From assembly GCA_902799705.1 (NCBI GenBank), contig CADCBP010000014.1, forward strand, positions 24,057-88,056: 64,000 nt of DNA, given 5' to 3'. Position 1 is the first letter of the stretch; every line of letters starts with the position of its first letter. The notes below the pieces were generated by a model. That model made no database searches. It was not told the origin of the DNA and was given only the letters and a program-made list of their open reading frames with translations. Shown here in pieces: positions 8,631 through 18,317 of this stretch. The position numbers and the translations under genes are program-made. Source of the stretch: an uncultured Bacteroidales bacterium (GTDB lineage Bacteria > Bacteroidota > Bacteroidia > Bacteroidales > Paludibacteraceae).

Positions 8631-10291
8631 AAGAACAGAAGAATCATCAGTTGTCCGGTGAGTACACGCAGGAACATCGTCAACGGGTAAACGGTAGAGT
8701 ATGCCACAGCAGCGCGGTCATTCACCGAGCTCTGCGAGGTAGCGTAAGCCAATGCGGGCGGATCGGTGGTGGAACCGGCTATCAGACCCATCAGCGTGAA
8801 ATAATCTAATTTCATCCATTTACGGGCTATGATACCGATCAGCAGAAGCGGCAGCAGCGTGATGAGCACACCGTAACCGATCCAAACATAACCTCCGCCT
8901 ACAAGGGTCGGGATAAAACTCTTACCTGCACCGAAGCCTACGGAAGCAAGGAAGAGCGATATGCCGATTTCGCGGATCATCAAATTGGCTGAAGTGGTGG
9001 TATAGGTCACTAAATGCCATTTGGTACCGAAAGCACCCATCAGGATTGCGATGATTAGGGAACCACCCGCGATACCTAATTTGAACGGTTGGGACAGCCC
9101 GGGCAGTGTAAAAGGTATGGATCCTAAAGCCACGCCTAAAATGATTCCGAAGAATAGCGATGCCAGGTTCGGAGCATCCAGCTTCTTGGCGGAGTTTCCG
9201 AAGGCTTTTGCAATTTTCTCTACTGCCTCCTTCTCGCCTACTACCGTCAGACGGTCACCTAACTGCAGACGTAAATCCGGAGTTGCCAGCAGTTCGATAC
9301 CGGCGCGGCGGACACGCGTGATGGTGATATGGAAAGCGTCACGCACTTTCAAATCACATATCTGTTTGCCGTTGATTTTATCCTTGGTCACCACGATATG
9401 CTGGCTTACAAGGTGGATATTCCTCTCCTGTTCATCCCAATGGATATCTGCTTTCTCGCCGAGCAAGAATACCGTACGTTCGTTTTTCTTATCTGTTACC
9501 AGCCGCACTTGGTCGCCTACGTGCAGCAGTGTCTCTGCGTCCGGCATGAACTCATTGCCATGAATGTCTAATACGCGGCTCACTACGATTGTCACATGCG
9601 TCAGCAGACCTAAGTCACGCACATGCAGACCGTCTATTTGCGGGTTTGTCAGTTTCATGTCATAATGCTCCACTTGCTGCACCTCGCCTTTCTCTGCCTT
9701 CACCTGCTCTTCTTCTTTATCCATCTTGATCCGGAACACCCAGCGGATAACAAGCATTGAGAATAGGATTCCGACTACGCCTAACGGATAGGCCATTGCA
9801 TAACCGGAAGCGATGTCGGGATTGGATACACCTGTCATATCTTGGTACGTCTGTTGGGCTGCACCAAGACCCGGAGTGTTCGTCACGGCTCCAAAGAGCA
9901 CACCGGTCATCGTCGCGATGTCCGTTCCGCTTAACAAGTGAATCACATAAGCCGTCACACAGCCTAATACCACTATACTCGCCGCCAGCATATTCAGGCG
10001 CAGACCGCCCTTGCCGAACGACGAAAAGAAACCTGGTCCCACCTGTAAGCCTATTGAATAGACAAACAGGATGAGACCAAGGTCCTTTGCAAAGGATTCC
10101 ACTAACGGATCAAGCGTCATGCCGAAATGGCTGCACGCGATCGCGCAGAAAAGAATCCAAGTAATACCCAGAGTAATACCTTTGATCTTGAGTTTGGTAC
10201 CCAAGAAAATTCCAATAGCAATGGCAAAGGCAAGCACAAAAATCGAATGTGCTATGCCCGTGCCAAAAAATAAATTACTTATCCAATTCAT
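8627..10291 (-). CDS. Putative transporter of the aspartate:alanine exchanger (AAE/YidE) family
   Basis: 554 residues with the AAE arrangement: about five membrane helices (residues 10-185), two soluble RCK_C (TrkA-C) domains (about 200-375, with GDQVRLVTDKKN and GDRLTVVGEKEAV), then about five more helices including the GLIAGSTTDPPALAYA motif. AspT exchanges aspartate for alanine in lactobacilli; YidE and YbjL substrates are unsettled, so only the family is certain. An aspartase gene occurs at 53.1 kb but is not linked. The gene overlaps the MATE start by 4 nt and follows the pectinesterase-like gene by 28 nt. Confidence 0.9.
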   Translation of the reverse strand: MNWISNLFFGTGIAHSIFVLAFAIAIGIFLGTKLKIKGITLGITWILFCAIACSHFGMTLDPLVESFAKDLGLILFVYSIGLQVGPGFFSSFGKGGLRLNMLAASIVVLGCVTAYVIHLLSGTDIATMTGVLFGAVTNTPGLGAAQQTYQDMTGVSNPDIASGYAMAYPLGVVGILFSMLVIRWVFRIKMDKEEEQVKAEKGEVQQVEHYDMKLTNPQIDGLHVRDLGLLTHVTIVVSRVLDIHGNEFMPDAETLLHVGDQVRLVTDKKNERTVFLLGEKADIHWDEQERNIHLVSQHIVVTKDKINGKQICDLKVRDAFHITITRVRRAGIELLATPDLRLQLGDRLTVVGEKEAVEKIAKAFGNSAKKLDAPNLASLFFGIILGVALGSIPFTLPGLSQPFKLGIAGGSLIIAILMGAFGTKWHLVTYTTTSANLMIREIGISLFLASVGFGAGKSFIPTLVGGGYVWIGYGVLITLLPLLLIGIIARKWMKLDYFTLMGLIAGSTTDPPALAYATSQSSVNDRAAVAYSTVYPLTMFLRVLTGQLMILLFL

Positions 10292-10303
10292 TTAATTATT
10301 TTT

Positions 10304-10327
10304 TCATTTGCTCATTTTCTCATTTGA
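10304..10327. repeat. 8-bp TCATTTGC tandem array (3 units)
   Basis: TCATTTGC, TCATTTTC and TCATTTGA at the junction between the large pectinesterase-like gene and the AspT-like transporter. The stop codon of the former lies in the last units. Confidence 0.65.
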
Positions 10328-13109
10328 GCTCCGCACCGAGGGCGTTGTATTCACGCCCGTCGCGAACGATGATGATCTGTCCGTTGCGAATAACCTTGAC
10401 GGTCTTCACAGCCTCAGCAGCGGTATTTTCCACTCCCTGCGGGTCAGTGCCTGCCGGCAAGCCGAAACCACCACGTCCGTTCGCTTTGCGGATGGTATAG
10501 GTGATACCGTTGTACAAAGCTACCTTGTCATTGAACTCACCACCTTTGAAGAGGATGGGTTTTTCTCCCTCAGCCTCAGCCATGTAAATAGCGTCCGGTT
10601 CGAAGTCCTCCGCTTTCTCCTCGCACACAGCCTGCTGTGCATCGTTCTGCGCGTCAGCCGCCCAAGCTCCAAGCGTGTAGTCGATAGTATAGGTAGCTGC
10701 TTCGTCTGCCGTGAGGATGGTCTCCATCTGCTTTTCATCGTTATTGAGCACGAAGGTTACGTTGTTCGACGCCGGAGAAACGACTTGTCCTGCGGCATTC
10801 ACGGAGTTGTACTCACCGAACTTTTCAGGCAGAATATTCATACCTCCGCAAGTCCAGCGCTGGATCTTGTCTTTCTGAGCGTTGGCGTCTTTAGTCATCA
10901 CGAGGTCGTCTGCCAACAGAGTATTGAGGAATATTGTCTTCGGCTTATTGTTCCAAGAGCGCCCGAGACTTACTACCGGCTTGGTGCCCGCGATATTATC
11001 TGCATAACGAACCGAACAACTCTCGAAAACATAACCTTTATCGCTATCGGCGGAGTTACTTGCCGTCAATGCATCCTGACCTCCACCATTCGTTGAGCGT
11101 TGCTCGCATATGAGTTCGGTATTCTTAAAATATACACTTCCATCGCCGCAGATGAAATCTACGGTGCCGTGGATCTTGCTCGTCTCGAAGTACTTCAGTG
11201 CACCTTGTAGATTGCTGTAATAAGTGTCTTGGTACGAAAGCAGACATACGTTCTTGCAAATCGTCTTAGTACCTTTGTCTTGAAGAACAACAGCTACGCC
11301 ATCATTGTTTTTGTAGTAATCAAACGTATTTTGCAAAGTCAAATCCTGTAAATACGTATTTGTCACATTCTTCTCAATCAACAGAGTAGCAGTAGCACCA
11401 ATTCCCGGAGTGAGGGCTTTATTCTTAATGATCACTCCCTCCATAGACTGACCGATAATAGAGATATTATTCTTCGTAATAGGCGTCAGAACGGTCTCTC
11501 CTAAATCATAGGTGCCATTCGGCAGGAATATCTTATCGCCGCTCTCGGCTTGAACCAGCGCCAGTAGGAAGCAAGCCGCATCTCCAGCCGGAACGATGAA
11601 ATAACCCGTAGCCTCATCTTTCTCAAGGAAATCCAATACATTATATACAACAATCTTGTGGATATACTGCTTGGCTGTCCAACTCAGTGTCAGCGTTGTT
11701 GCCTCGCCTGTATATTTGTACGAATACTCTGTTCCGTCCGGTGTAGCACCCTCCGAGCCGTTCTTTACTACAGTAGTGCGTCCGATCTCGGTCTCACCAT
11801 TCTTCAAAATCACGTCTCCACTCTCCGAATAGGTGCAAAGCGTCACATTCACAATCGCATTGCCTGCTACTTGAATATCAATGCTTCCGTCTGCGTTGAA
11901 ATACCACCCGTGCGTTGGGTCATGGAACGAACCGCCGTTTGCTGTTACAGTCTCATGATCCTCGGGATAGAAGATCGAGTTGGTGAAGTTATACGTCTGT
12001 ACGCTTCCAATAGTTGCAGTCTCGATCGGGGTTACTTTCGCCTGAATCGTCGTGTTGCCGGTAATCACATCTCCTACGACGGCTTTCTTGCCGCTGGTAT
12101 AATACCAGCCGCGGAACACATTGCCTTCTGCGATAGCCGGCAGGTCTTCCATGTCGTAAGGCAGAACAGTCAGACTGGCACCCTCATACGTCTCCATTCG
12201 ACCTAACTCCGTTCCATTCTGGTCCTTGAAAATTACATTACAAGGAGTAATATCTGTTGCCTCAGCAAAAAAATAGGGAAGGAACGTCTGCGAACCCAAC
12301 TCAAACGTCAGCGTTGCGGCATCGCCCGTATAAACGTACAGCACGTTCTGCGCAAAATTACCTGCCTTCTCGCCGCAAACAGCCTTGTTGCTGATGGTGG
12401 CGAAATCCGCTCCGTCTTTCTTGATAGTGATGTCCGTGTTGCTATATTGACATGCACCAAGGGTGAATTTCACCGGTCCATCAACCGGAACGGTGATTGT
12501 ACCGCCCTGCACGCCATGCTGACCGCCGTTGTACGTTGTTCCCTCTACGCTCACACCCTGAGGCAGTTCACCGCCTTCCGGCAGAAGCACCTTATAAGGA
12601 TTCTCGCGGAACTCTATTTGGAAGTCCGTAAACGTACGTGCAACGTCCTCCACGAACTGGATCTTCTGGAGTACACCTTCTCCTGTACCTGACGGACGAT
12701 TGATATAGATATTCGTCTGTTCTGCCGTCAGCTCAATAATCTCCGTACGGTATTCACCATTATTTGTCGTCTCTTTAATAAGCGTTTCAGCTGTGGGTGT
12801 TTCACCTGCCCAAGTTGATACTCCTAACTTAAGGGAACTGCCTGCTTTACGTGGACCGAAAGTCAATTTCAATTTGCCGGCAACTGCCGCTTTTGTAAAA
12901 TAAGCGTAGCCGCTACTATTCATCTTCACGCCGTTGAGACCTAAATTTGTACTCGGGGCGTCATTGACATACCCGCCGTAATACAGACCACGATCCGGCG
13001 ATTTAGTTGGAATTTTAGCCTCTGTGTAATCCCACAGCAGGTCATTTGATCCTGCCCAGATTGCCATACTCGTTAAAGCGGCAATCATAAAAAGAATTGT
13101 CTTTCTCAT
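10320..13109 (-). CDS. Secreted multidomain pectin methylesterase-like protein (CE8)
   Basis: 929-residue secreted enzyme predicted to remove methyl esters from pectin. Order: signal peptide (1-19); a beta-rich module beginning NDLLWDYTEAK (about 20-155) also found in the next gene; two further beta-rich, possibly carbohydrate-binding modules (about 160-490); then a right-handed beta-helix pectinesterase domain (about 500-780). Catalytic motifs are kept: QDTYY (Asp628), GTVDFICG (Asp651), LGRSW (Arg717). The tail NGQIIIVRDGREYNALG resembles the short type IX-type C-terminal signal common in Bacteroidales. It overlaps the upstream paralogue by 4 nt. Polygalacturonan is the expected substrate; no pectate lyase is nearby. 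Confidence 0.9.
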   Translation of the reverse strand: MRKTILFMIAALTSMAIWAGSNDLLWDYTEAKIPTKSPDRGLYYGGYVNDAPSTNLGLNGVKMNSSGYAYFTKAAVAGKLKLTFGPRKAGSSLKLGVSTWAGETPTAETLIKETTNNGEYRTEIIELTAEQTNIYINRPSGTGEGVLQKIQFVEDVARTFTDFQIEFRENPYKVLLPEGGELPQGVSVEGTTYNGGQHGVQGGTITVPVDGPVKFTLGACQYSNTDITIKKDGADFATISNKAVCGEKAGNFAQNVLYVYTGDAATLTFELGSQTFLPYFFAEATDITPCNVIFKDQNGTELGRMETYEGASLTVLPYDMEDLPAIAEGNVFRGWYYTSGKKAVVGDVITGNTTIQAKVTPIETATIGSVQTYNFTNSIFYPEDHETVTANGGSFHDPTHGWYFNADGSIDIQVAGNAIVNVTLCTYSESGDVILKNGETEIGRTTVVKNGSEGATPDGTEYSYKYTGEATTLTLSWTAKQYIHKIVVYNVLDFLEKDEATGYFIVPAGDAACFLLALVQAESGDKIFLPNGTYDLGETVLTPITKNNISIIGQSMEGVIIKNKALTPGIGATATLLIEKNVTNTYLQDLTLQNTFDYYKNNDGVAVVLQDKGTKTICKNVCLLSYQDTYYSNLQGALKYFETSKIHGTVDFICGDGSVYFKNTELICEQRSTNGGGQDALTASNSADSDKGYVFESCSVRYADNIAGTKPVVSLGRSWNNKPKTIFLNTLLADDLVMTKDANAQKDKIQRWTCGGMNILPEKFGEYNSVNAAGQVVSPASNNVTFVLNNDEKQMETILTADEAATYTIDYTLGAWAADAQNDAQQAVCEEKAEDFEPDAIYMAEAEGEKPILFKGGEFNDKVALYNGITYTIRKANGRGGFGLPAGTDPQGVENTAAEAVKTVKVIRNGQIIIVRDGREYNALGAELK

Positions 13110-14611
13110 TGTTTATAAGTATTTGTTTGTATGATTGTCGGAATTTCTTTTGCCCACTCGCCGAGAACGTAGTCAATCGTATAGACTCTCGCCTGTTTGG
13201 GCGTGAGGATGGTATTCATCGGACGTTGCTGCCCGCGGAAAGTAAAGACCACTTCGTTCTTCTTGGGCGAGATAATCTTTCCCTTGACGTTCTTCGTGCG
13301 GTACTCTCCGAAACAAGCGGGCACTACGCGCATTCCGCGCAAGGTCCAGCGATGGATGTTCTTGTTGTCCGTCAGGGCGAAATCGCCGGCACTGTAGTCG
13401 AGTGTAGTACGGAGGAACACACATTTGGGATAGTTGTTCCAACTGCGTCCGAGGCTCACTACCGGACATTCGCTTTTGATGGTACAGCTCTCGAACACGT
13501 ACCCTTTGTCCGTCTCGGCGGCATTGCTCGCCGTCAAGGCGTTTACACCGTACGGACGGCGCTCCGAGAACAGCAGGCAGCGATTGAAATACACATTGCC
13601 GTCCCCGCAGATAAAATCCACTGTGCCGTGTATCTCGCAGTCCTCGAAATACTTGACTGCGCCGGCTTTGTGGCTGTAGTAGGTGTCCTGGTGCGAGAGC
13701 AGACGTACGTTCTTGCAGATTGTCTTCGTGCCCTGGTCCCAGAGACAGACGGCTCGTCCGTTGTTGTTCGCATAATAGTCGAGCGCGTTCTCTATCGTCA
13801 GGTCGCGCAACACGGTGCCTTCCACGTCATCGGCGATGCGCAGCGTGGCGGTCTTGCTGATGGACTCCAGGCGATAGTCCGGCTTGTTACGGATGATCGT
13901 GCCTTCCATCGACTCACCGATGATGCTTATGCCATCGGCTTCGATGGCGGTGAGCGTCAACGCGCCAAGGTCATACACGCCGTTCGGCAAATAGATCGTC
14001 TTATGACCCGTCGCGTTCGCGTCCGCCAGCGCGCGTAAGAAAAAACGGGCATTCTCCGAGAGGGTGTCTATGTTCACCTCTTGGATATACGCCTGCTCTT
14101 CCCCCTTGTCCGGATCGCAGGGTCGCGGCTCATAGACTGCGCCTTCCACAAACTCGATGCGTTGCAGCACCGCCTCCATCTCCAGCAGACGCGTGATATA
14201 GATATTATTCTGCTCCGCCGTGAGCGGAATACACTGCGTACCCGACTTGCGTATCTCGCATGTCACGCCTATGCGCGTCTCCTCGAAGGGCCGGTCTCCC
14301 GTCCAGGTGTGTACTTGAAGCGAGGCGCGGTTGATACCGCTTCGCGGGGCAAAAGTGAGTTTTAGCACACCTGCCACCGGAGCTTTCGTGAAGCAGCACC
14401 AACCCGAACTGTTCAGTTTGATGCCTTTCAAGCCGTTCTTCACGCCCTCGGGGTCGTTGACGGTCCCTTCGAACTGCAAGCCCCGATCGGGATTATTCTG
14501 CGGCGGTGCGTTCGTGTAGTCCCACAACAGGTCGTTTTCGCCGGCAGCGATGCTCCCTATTTGCAGGAGCATCACCGCCAACACTATTCCTATTTTACGA
14601 AACATCATCAT
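13106..14611 (-). CDS. Secreted pectin methylesterase-like protein (CE8), paralogue
   Basis: About 501 residues. It has a signal peptide, the same NDLLWDYTNAP module as its neighbour, then a pectinesterase beta-helix with FLPNGVYD-type framework, QDTYY (Asp near 309), GTVDFICGDG (Asp near 332) and LGRSWNNYP. It lacks the two extra modules and the C-terminal sorting-like tail of the 929-residue protein. The start is one of three ATG codons in a row (14603-14611), directly after the hpf stop; the frame can also open at TTG 14612-14614. The two genes look like a tandem duplication that later diverged in domain content. Confidence 0.88.
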   Translation of the reverse strand: MMMFRKIGIVLAVMLLQIGSIAAGENDLLWDYTNAPPQNNPDRGLQFEGTVNDPEGVKNGLKGIKLNSSGWCCFTKAPVAGVLKLTFAPRSGINRASLQVHTWTGDRPFEETRIGVTCEIRKSGTQCIPLTAEQNNIYITRLLEMEAVLQRIEFVEGAVYEPRPCDPDKGEEQAYIQEVNIDTLSENARFFLRALADANATGHKTIYLPNGVYDLGALTLTAIEADGISIIGESMEGTIIRNKPDYRLESISKTATLRIADDVEGTVLRDLTIENALDYYANNNGRAVCLWDQGTKTICKNVRLLSHQDTYYSHKAGAVKYFEDCEIHGTVDFICGDGNVYFNRCLLFSERRPYGVNALTASNAAETDKGYVFESCTIKSECPVVSLGRSWNNYPKCVFLRTTLDYSAGDFALTDNKNIHRWTLRGMRVVPACFGEYRTKNVKGKIISPKKNEVVFTFRGQQRPMNTILTPKQARVYTIDYVLGEWAKEIPTIIQTNTYKQ

Positions 14612-14614
14612 CAA

Positions 14615-14890
14615 TTATCCGTTCTTGCGGCGCTCTACTTGGGACTCCAACGCAGCCAGGCATGCATCGAGTGCTTCCTCAAAACTGTCGGCAGTCTTCT
14701 CGGCGAACAAGCCGGCAATGCGGACCTTCACCTCTTTGTTGGCGTTCGTCTGCGGCTTGATAACCGACATACGGATCTCTACTTTGTCATCGGCGTTCAA
14801 GTGACGCTCGAAACGATTCATTTTCTTCTCAATAAACTGCTCCAGTTTGTCAGCCATCTCAAAATTGACGGCATTGATCGTTACGTTCAT
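14615..14890 (-). CDS. hpf: Ribosome hibernation-promoting factor, short HPF/RaiA type
   Basis: 91-residue ribosome-associated inhibitor, the usual length of short HPF. It binds the 30S decoding region and stabilises inactive ribosomes. Visible pattern: MNVTINAVNFEMADKLEQFI, then EKKMNRFERHL, KVEIRMSV and a basic C-terminus. I chose the ATG at 14888-14890 because the promoter (14936-14966) lies inside the longer alternative reading frame. It is the first gene of the long minus-strand run and is followed after 3 nt by the pectinesterase-like gene. Confidence 0.9.
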   Translation of the reverse strand: MNVTINAVNFEMADKLEQFIEKKMNRFERHLNADDKVEIRMSVIKPQTNANKEVKVRIAGLFAEKTADSFEEALDACLAALESQVERRKNG

Positions 14891-14935
14891 AATGCAAATT
14901 TTTAAAAGGTTAAACGATATTTTTAAATCACGCTG

Positions 14936-14966
14936 CAAAATTACAAAAAAAAAATGACATACACAA
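14936..14966 (-). promoter_or_regulatory. Bacteroidota-type promoter for hpf and the downstream run
   Basis: On the minus strand TTG (14964-14966), a 20-nt spacer, then TAATTTTG (14936-14943). Transcription should start near 14933, giving a leader of about 43 nt before hpf. I see no other promoter of this quality between here and ygiQ. Confidence 0.75.
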
Positions 14967-15008
14967 GCGTGTATGTATTTTTCATGAATTTTTATGTGTA
15001 TTTCATTC

Positions 15009-15920
15009 TTATCGCCATACACCGAGACAGCGGCAAGGGGTTGTCTTGGGTTGGGAAGAAGCATCGTAAGGAGAGATAGCGTAGGAGATTTTAATACCTA
15101 CGTCAAAGAGAGCCATCTGAGACACCAGTTTTTGTCCTTGGCGGTTAGCCTCCATAACGGGCATAAGGATGCGTTGGAGCGGAAAGCCGTCGCGTGTGTC
15201 CGTGAGCATAATCATACTGACCGCATCGCTCCGAGCAGGGGTGTATTTGCTTAAGCAATAATCGCAATAAGCACCCACCACAATATACGAATTATGCGTG
15301 CGGGAGTTTTTGTTAATAGGAATCTTATAACTCAATTCGGCCGTTGCCCACCATAATACTTTCGGTAGCGCCAATCGGCCTTCATTATACATCGCAAAAT
15401 TCCGCGAAGCGGCTAATGGATAGGCTTCGTACACGCGGTTGCCATACGCGGGGTAAAAGACAGAGAGCGCCGCGTTTTCTGCGCTCTGCTTCCAACTGTT
15501 GGTCAAAGGGAAGGCGGCTTTGATCCCCGCAAGGAATAGAACGTTCTTCGCCGAGAAGGCCAGTTGTACGGGTACGCCGATAGACCAAGTGGTGTAGCGC
15601 TCGCTGAGGTTGCCGATCAGATAGTCCACTTCCATCTGTTGGTTCTCTACATCAATCGTCGAATAGTGGTCTTCGTAGTTGATTTTTCTAAATCCCGCTT
15701 GATGATAGTCGCACGAGAGACCGATACGAAAACCGATCACGTAAGGCGAGAGGTAATTGTAATAGAGGTGTGCGCCGCCGTTCAGCCCCATTTGCGACTG
15801 CACATATACCGGCTGAGACGACCAAGCGGTAACTCCGCCATGAACACCCATTTCGAATAGGTGTTCTGCGTGCGCCAAGAGCGGGAGAAGCAGTACTATG
15901 GATAGCATCAATCGTCTCAT
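15009..15920 (-). CDS. Outer-membrane beta-barrel-like protein of unknown function
   Basis: 303 residues: signal peptide MRRLMLSIVLLLPLLAHA, then alternating amphipathic segments with many aromatic residues (YYNYLSPYVIGFRIGLSCDY, YTTWSIGVPVQLAFSAKNVLFLAGI), typical of a small outer-membrane barrel like the OmpA/PorT-type proteins common in Bacteroidales. No catalytic motif is seen. I chose the ATG at 15918-15920, which overlaps the stop of the upstream secreted protein as ATGA, so the pair is probably co-translated and may act together at the cell surface. The C-terminal Cys-containing tail is unlike a classic barrel end. Confidence 0.65.
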   Translation of the reverse strand: MRRLMLSIVLLLPLLAHAEHLFEMGVHGGVTAWSSQPVYVQSQMGLNGGAHLYYNYLSPYVIGFRIGLSCDYHQAGFRKINYEDHYSTIDVENQQMEVDYLIGNLSERYTTWSIGVPVQLAFSAKNVLFLAGIKAAFPLTNSWKQSAENAALSVFYPAYGNRVYEAYPLAASRNFAMYNEGRLALPKVLWWATAELSYKIPINKNSRTHNSYIVVGAYCDYCLSKYTPARSDAVSMIMLTDTRDGFPLQRILMPVMEANRQGQKLVSQMALFDVGIKISYAISPYDASSQPKTTPCRCLGVWR

Positions 15921-18289
15921 GGAATCAATTTCTTTTCTGTCCATACTTGATCTCCCTGCTCGTAGCGATAGAGATAGATGCCGTGCGTCACTTGGTTTTC
16001 CCGAACAGGCACACCGCGACTGTCATAGATAAACACGTGTACCGGCTGTTCTTCCTGTACTGCTGTGTTGATTTCCAGAATATTGGAGCAAACCTCCTCA
16101 TCGCCGTCAAGCGTGAGTATCATCTGGAATGTACCGTGCAGTTCGTCAAACTCCGAATAGTCGTCTTCGTTGGCACCGGGGATGGGTTCGCCGTTCTTGT
16201 ACCACTGATAGCCGAGTACTGTGCGGTTCGGGAACAACTCCCGTACGGCGATATTATCGACGAGCAACACCCAATTGTATTTATTCACAATAATCGAATA
16301 ACATTCCGGCTCAGGCGGTGTCGGCGGATCCGGTGGTGTTGGCGGCACAGGCGGGTCACAATGCTCTATTTCTACGTGTAACATATAATAGACACTATCG
16401 AAGCCGCAACTACTACGGAGTGTGTCACGCAGGGTGTCTGCCAAAGCGAATGACTTTTCGCGCCAAGTGATTTGCGGTAGAGTGTCGCAGACGGTTGTGT
16501 CCGTCCTCACCGTATCCGGTGTCATGCAAAGGTGGATCTCGATGTCATCCAGCGCAAAATCATTACCGTTACCATTGGTCACATTGTTGTATATAGACAG
16601 ACGGATGGCATTCACGCCAATAGGGACGGTGAAGTTCATACCGACAAGGTGCCACGCAGATGAGTATTGCCAATCGGTTTTAGCCGGTAGATTCTCGTCA
16701 AAAGGAATCTCTTTGGTGTTCTTTTCCGCTAAGGTCTCGCCTGTTTGCGGATTCGTCAGCACGAACTTCAGACAAGGCGCAATGACAGGACCACGGTTGC
16801 GCGTGTACCAATCGTATTGGAACCATGTGAACACATTCGCTATGTAGGCACTGAAAGTCAGTTCTATACCTTCGCATAAACCACTTATTTCCGTTTGGTA
16901 GAACTGCTGGTTGCCTCCACTGCCGTCTATCTCCATAAAATAGCCGCGCGAGTAATCGTTCGGATAGGTATGGTCATCCTGAATGTACCATTGGGAGCGA
17001 TAGGTGGATTGGTCTGCACCGGGCAAAGACCATCCGGTGGTATCTCCGTTACAATAGCCGGATTTGGTGACAATATATTTGCCGGAACCCATACTATGGA
17101 AAACATCACTGGTTACCTGTGCGTAACTCATACCCAACACGCGTGTTTCGCTTACCCGAGTATCGCCTGGGTCATTGCCCCCGAAATCCTCGCGGAAGAG
17201 CAACAATCCATCCGTACAAAGTTCTTCCATAGGCGGTTCCGGCGGCTCACAGGTGTTCACTTTCAGCAGGAACGGCTCACTCATAGCACGGCAGTTAACG
17301 CTCTCGATATTGTCACGGCTGGAAACGGCTACCCTATACCAGCCGGAATCAGCTTTTTGTATGGCCGACATTGTAAGCGTATTTGTTGTCTCACTCAATT
17401 CCGACCAAGTAAGACTATCGGAAGAGAAAAACCATTTATAGGCTAAAGGCTTAGTAAACGGACTATACATCTCCGCGAAATTGGCGGTGAGTGTAACTGT
17501 TTCATCGCTACACACCTCATCTTCACCGTCAATACTTACCGGCGGCGCGCACAGATGTATCTCAATATCATCTATAGCGAAATCATTACCGGTTGTACCT
17601 GTGGCATTATTAAAGATGGTTAGTTGGATTTTGTCTAGTCCGCTCGGCACAGTGAAATTCATACCCACCAAGTGCCATGCTGCAGATTGTTGCCAGCACG
17701 TATTATCTCCGGTATAGGAGTCATCGTATGGGATGTCTCCGGTATCGTATGTCGCCAATTCGGCTCCTGTATCGGGATTGGTCAACACGAATTTCAATCG
17801 CGGATAAGAGTATTTTCCGGGACTGCCTACATACATGCCCCAAGTCATGACATTCGCCACATAGGCTGAGAAAGTCAGTTTGGCACCTTCACACAACCCG
17901 TTGATAGTTGTCGAATAAAACGCTGCATGATCCCCAGCGCCGTCTATTTCCAGCAAATATCCGCGTGTCAGGTCTCCAAAATGCGTGTGGTCATCTTGTA
18001 AGTGCCATTGAGAAGTACCTTTACCATTGCAATATCCTTGTTTCGTCACCAAATATATTCCCGCCCCCATACTGCCAAACGCGTCAGTAGTTGCTTGCGT
18101 ATAACTCATGCCCGAAACCGGATCTTGACCTACTCTCGGATCCTCCGGGTCATTTCCCCCGAAATCCTCTCGAAAGAGCAATGTGCCTTCCATACATAGC
18201 TCATCCGACGGCGGTGCAGCCACCCCCGCACCAACGCCCAATAGCATTAGCGCGGATAGCAACATCCTATGTATAAAACGATTTACCAT
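15917..18289 (-). CDS. Secreted protein with duplicated FREDFGG domain and type IX-like sorting tail
   Basis: 790 residues. After a signal peptide there are two copies of a roughly 225-residue beta-rich module (about 31-255 and 358-600), each opening with LFREDFGGNDP and ending with NDFAIDDIEIHLC or NDFALDDIEIHLC. They are separated by an immunoglobulin-like segment. A Pro-rich stretch and a second Ig-like region follow. The C-terminus (VHVFIYDSRGVPV, HGIYLYRYEQGD, EKKLI) has the features of a type A type IX sorting domain, so surface display or release is likely. The module resembles adhesin or carbohydrate-binding folds, but I cannot name a ligand. It starts an operon with the barrel-like gene. 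Confidence 0.75.
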   Translation of the reverse strand: MVNRFIHRMLLSALMLLGVGAGVAAPPSDELCMEGTLLFREDFGGNDPEDPRVGQDPVSGMSYTQATTDAFGSMGAGIYLVTKQGYCNGKGTSQWHLQDDHTHFGDLTRGYLLEIDGAGDHAAFYSTTINGLCEGAKLTFSAYVANVMTWGMYVGSPGKYSYPRLKFVLTNPDTGAELATYDTGDIPYDDSYTGDNTCWQQSAAWHLVGMNFTVPSGLDKIQLTIFNNATGTTGNDFAIDDIEIHLCAPPVSIDGEDEVCSDETVTLTANFAEMYSPFTKPLAYKWFFSSDSLTWSELSETTNTLTMSAIQKADSGWYRVAVSSRDNIESVNCRAMSEPFLLKVNTCEPPEPPMEELCTDGLLLFREDFGGNDPGDTRVSETRVLGMSYAQVTSDVFHSMGSGKYIVTKSGYCNGDTTGWSLPGADQSTYRSQWYIQDDHTYPNDYSRGYFMEIDGSGGNQQFYQTEISGLCEGIELTFSAYIANVFTWFQYDWYTRNRGPVIAPCLKFVLTNPQTGETLAEKNTKEIPFDENLPAKTDWQYSSAWHLVGMNFTVPIGVNAIRLSIYNNVTNGNGNDFALDDIEIHLCMTPDTVRTDTTVCDTLPQITWREKSFALADTLRDTLRSSCGFDSVYYMLHVEIEHCDPPVPPTPPDPPTPPEPECYSIIVNKYNWVLLVDNIAVRELFPNRTVLGYQWYKNGEPIPGANEDDYSEFDELHGTFQMILTLDGDEEVCSNILEINTAVQEEQPVHVFIYDSRGVPVRENQVTHGIYLYRYEQGDQVWTEKKLIP

Positions 18290-18317
18290 TTCGTAAAAAA
18301 GTATAGATTTTGCGCGG

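Noticed and set aside
13097-14038. 313-codon plus-strand frame opposite the pectinesterase-like gene
   Set aside because: Antisense to well-conserved CE8 catalytic motifs; no support of its own.
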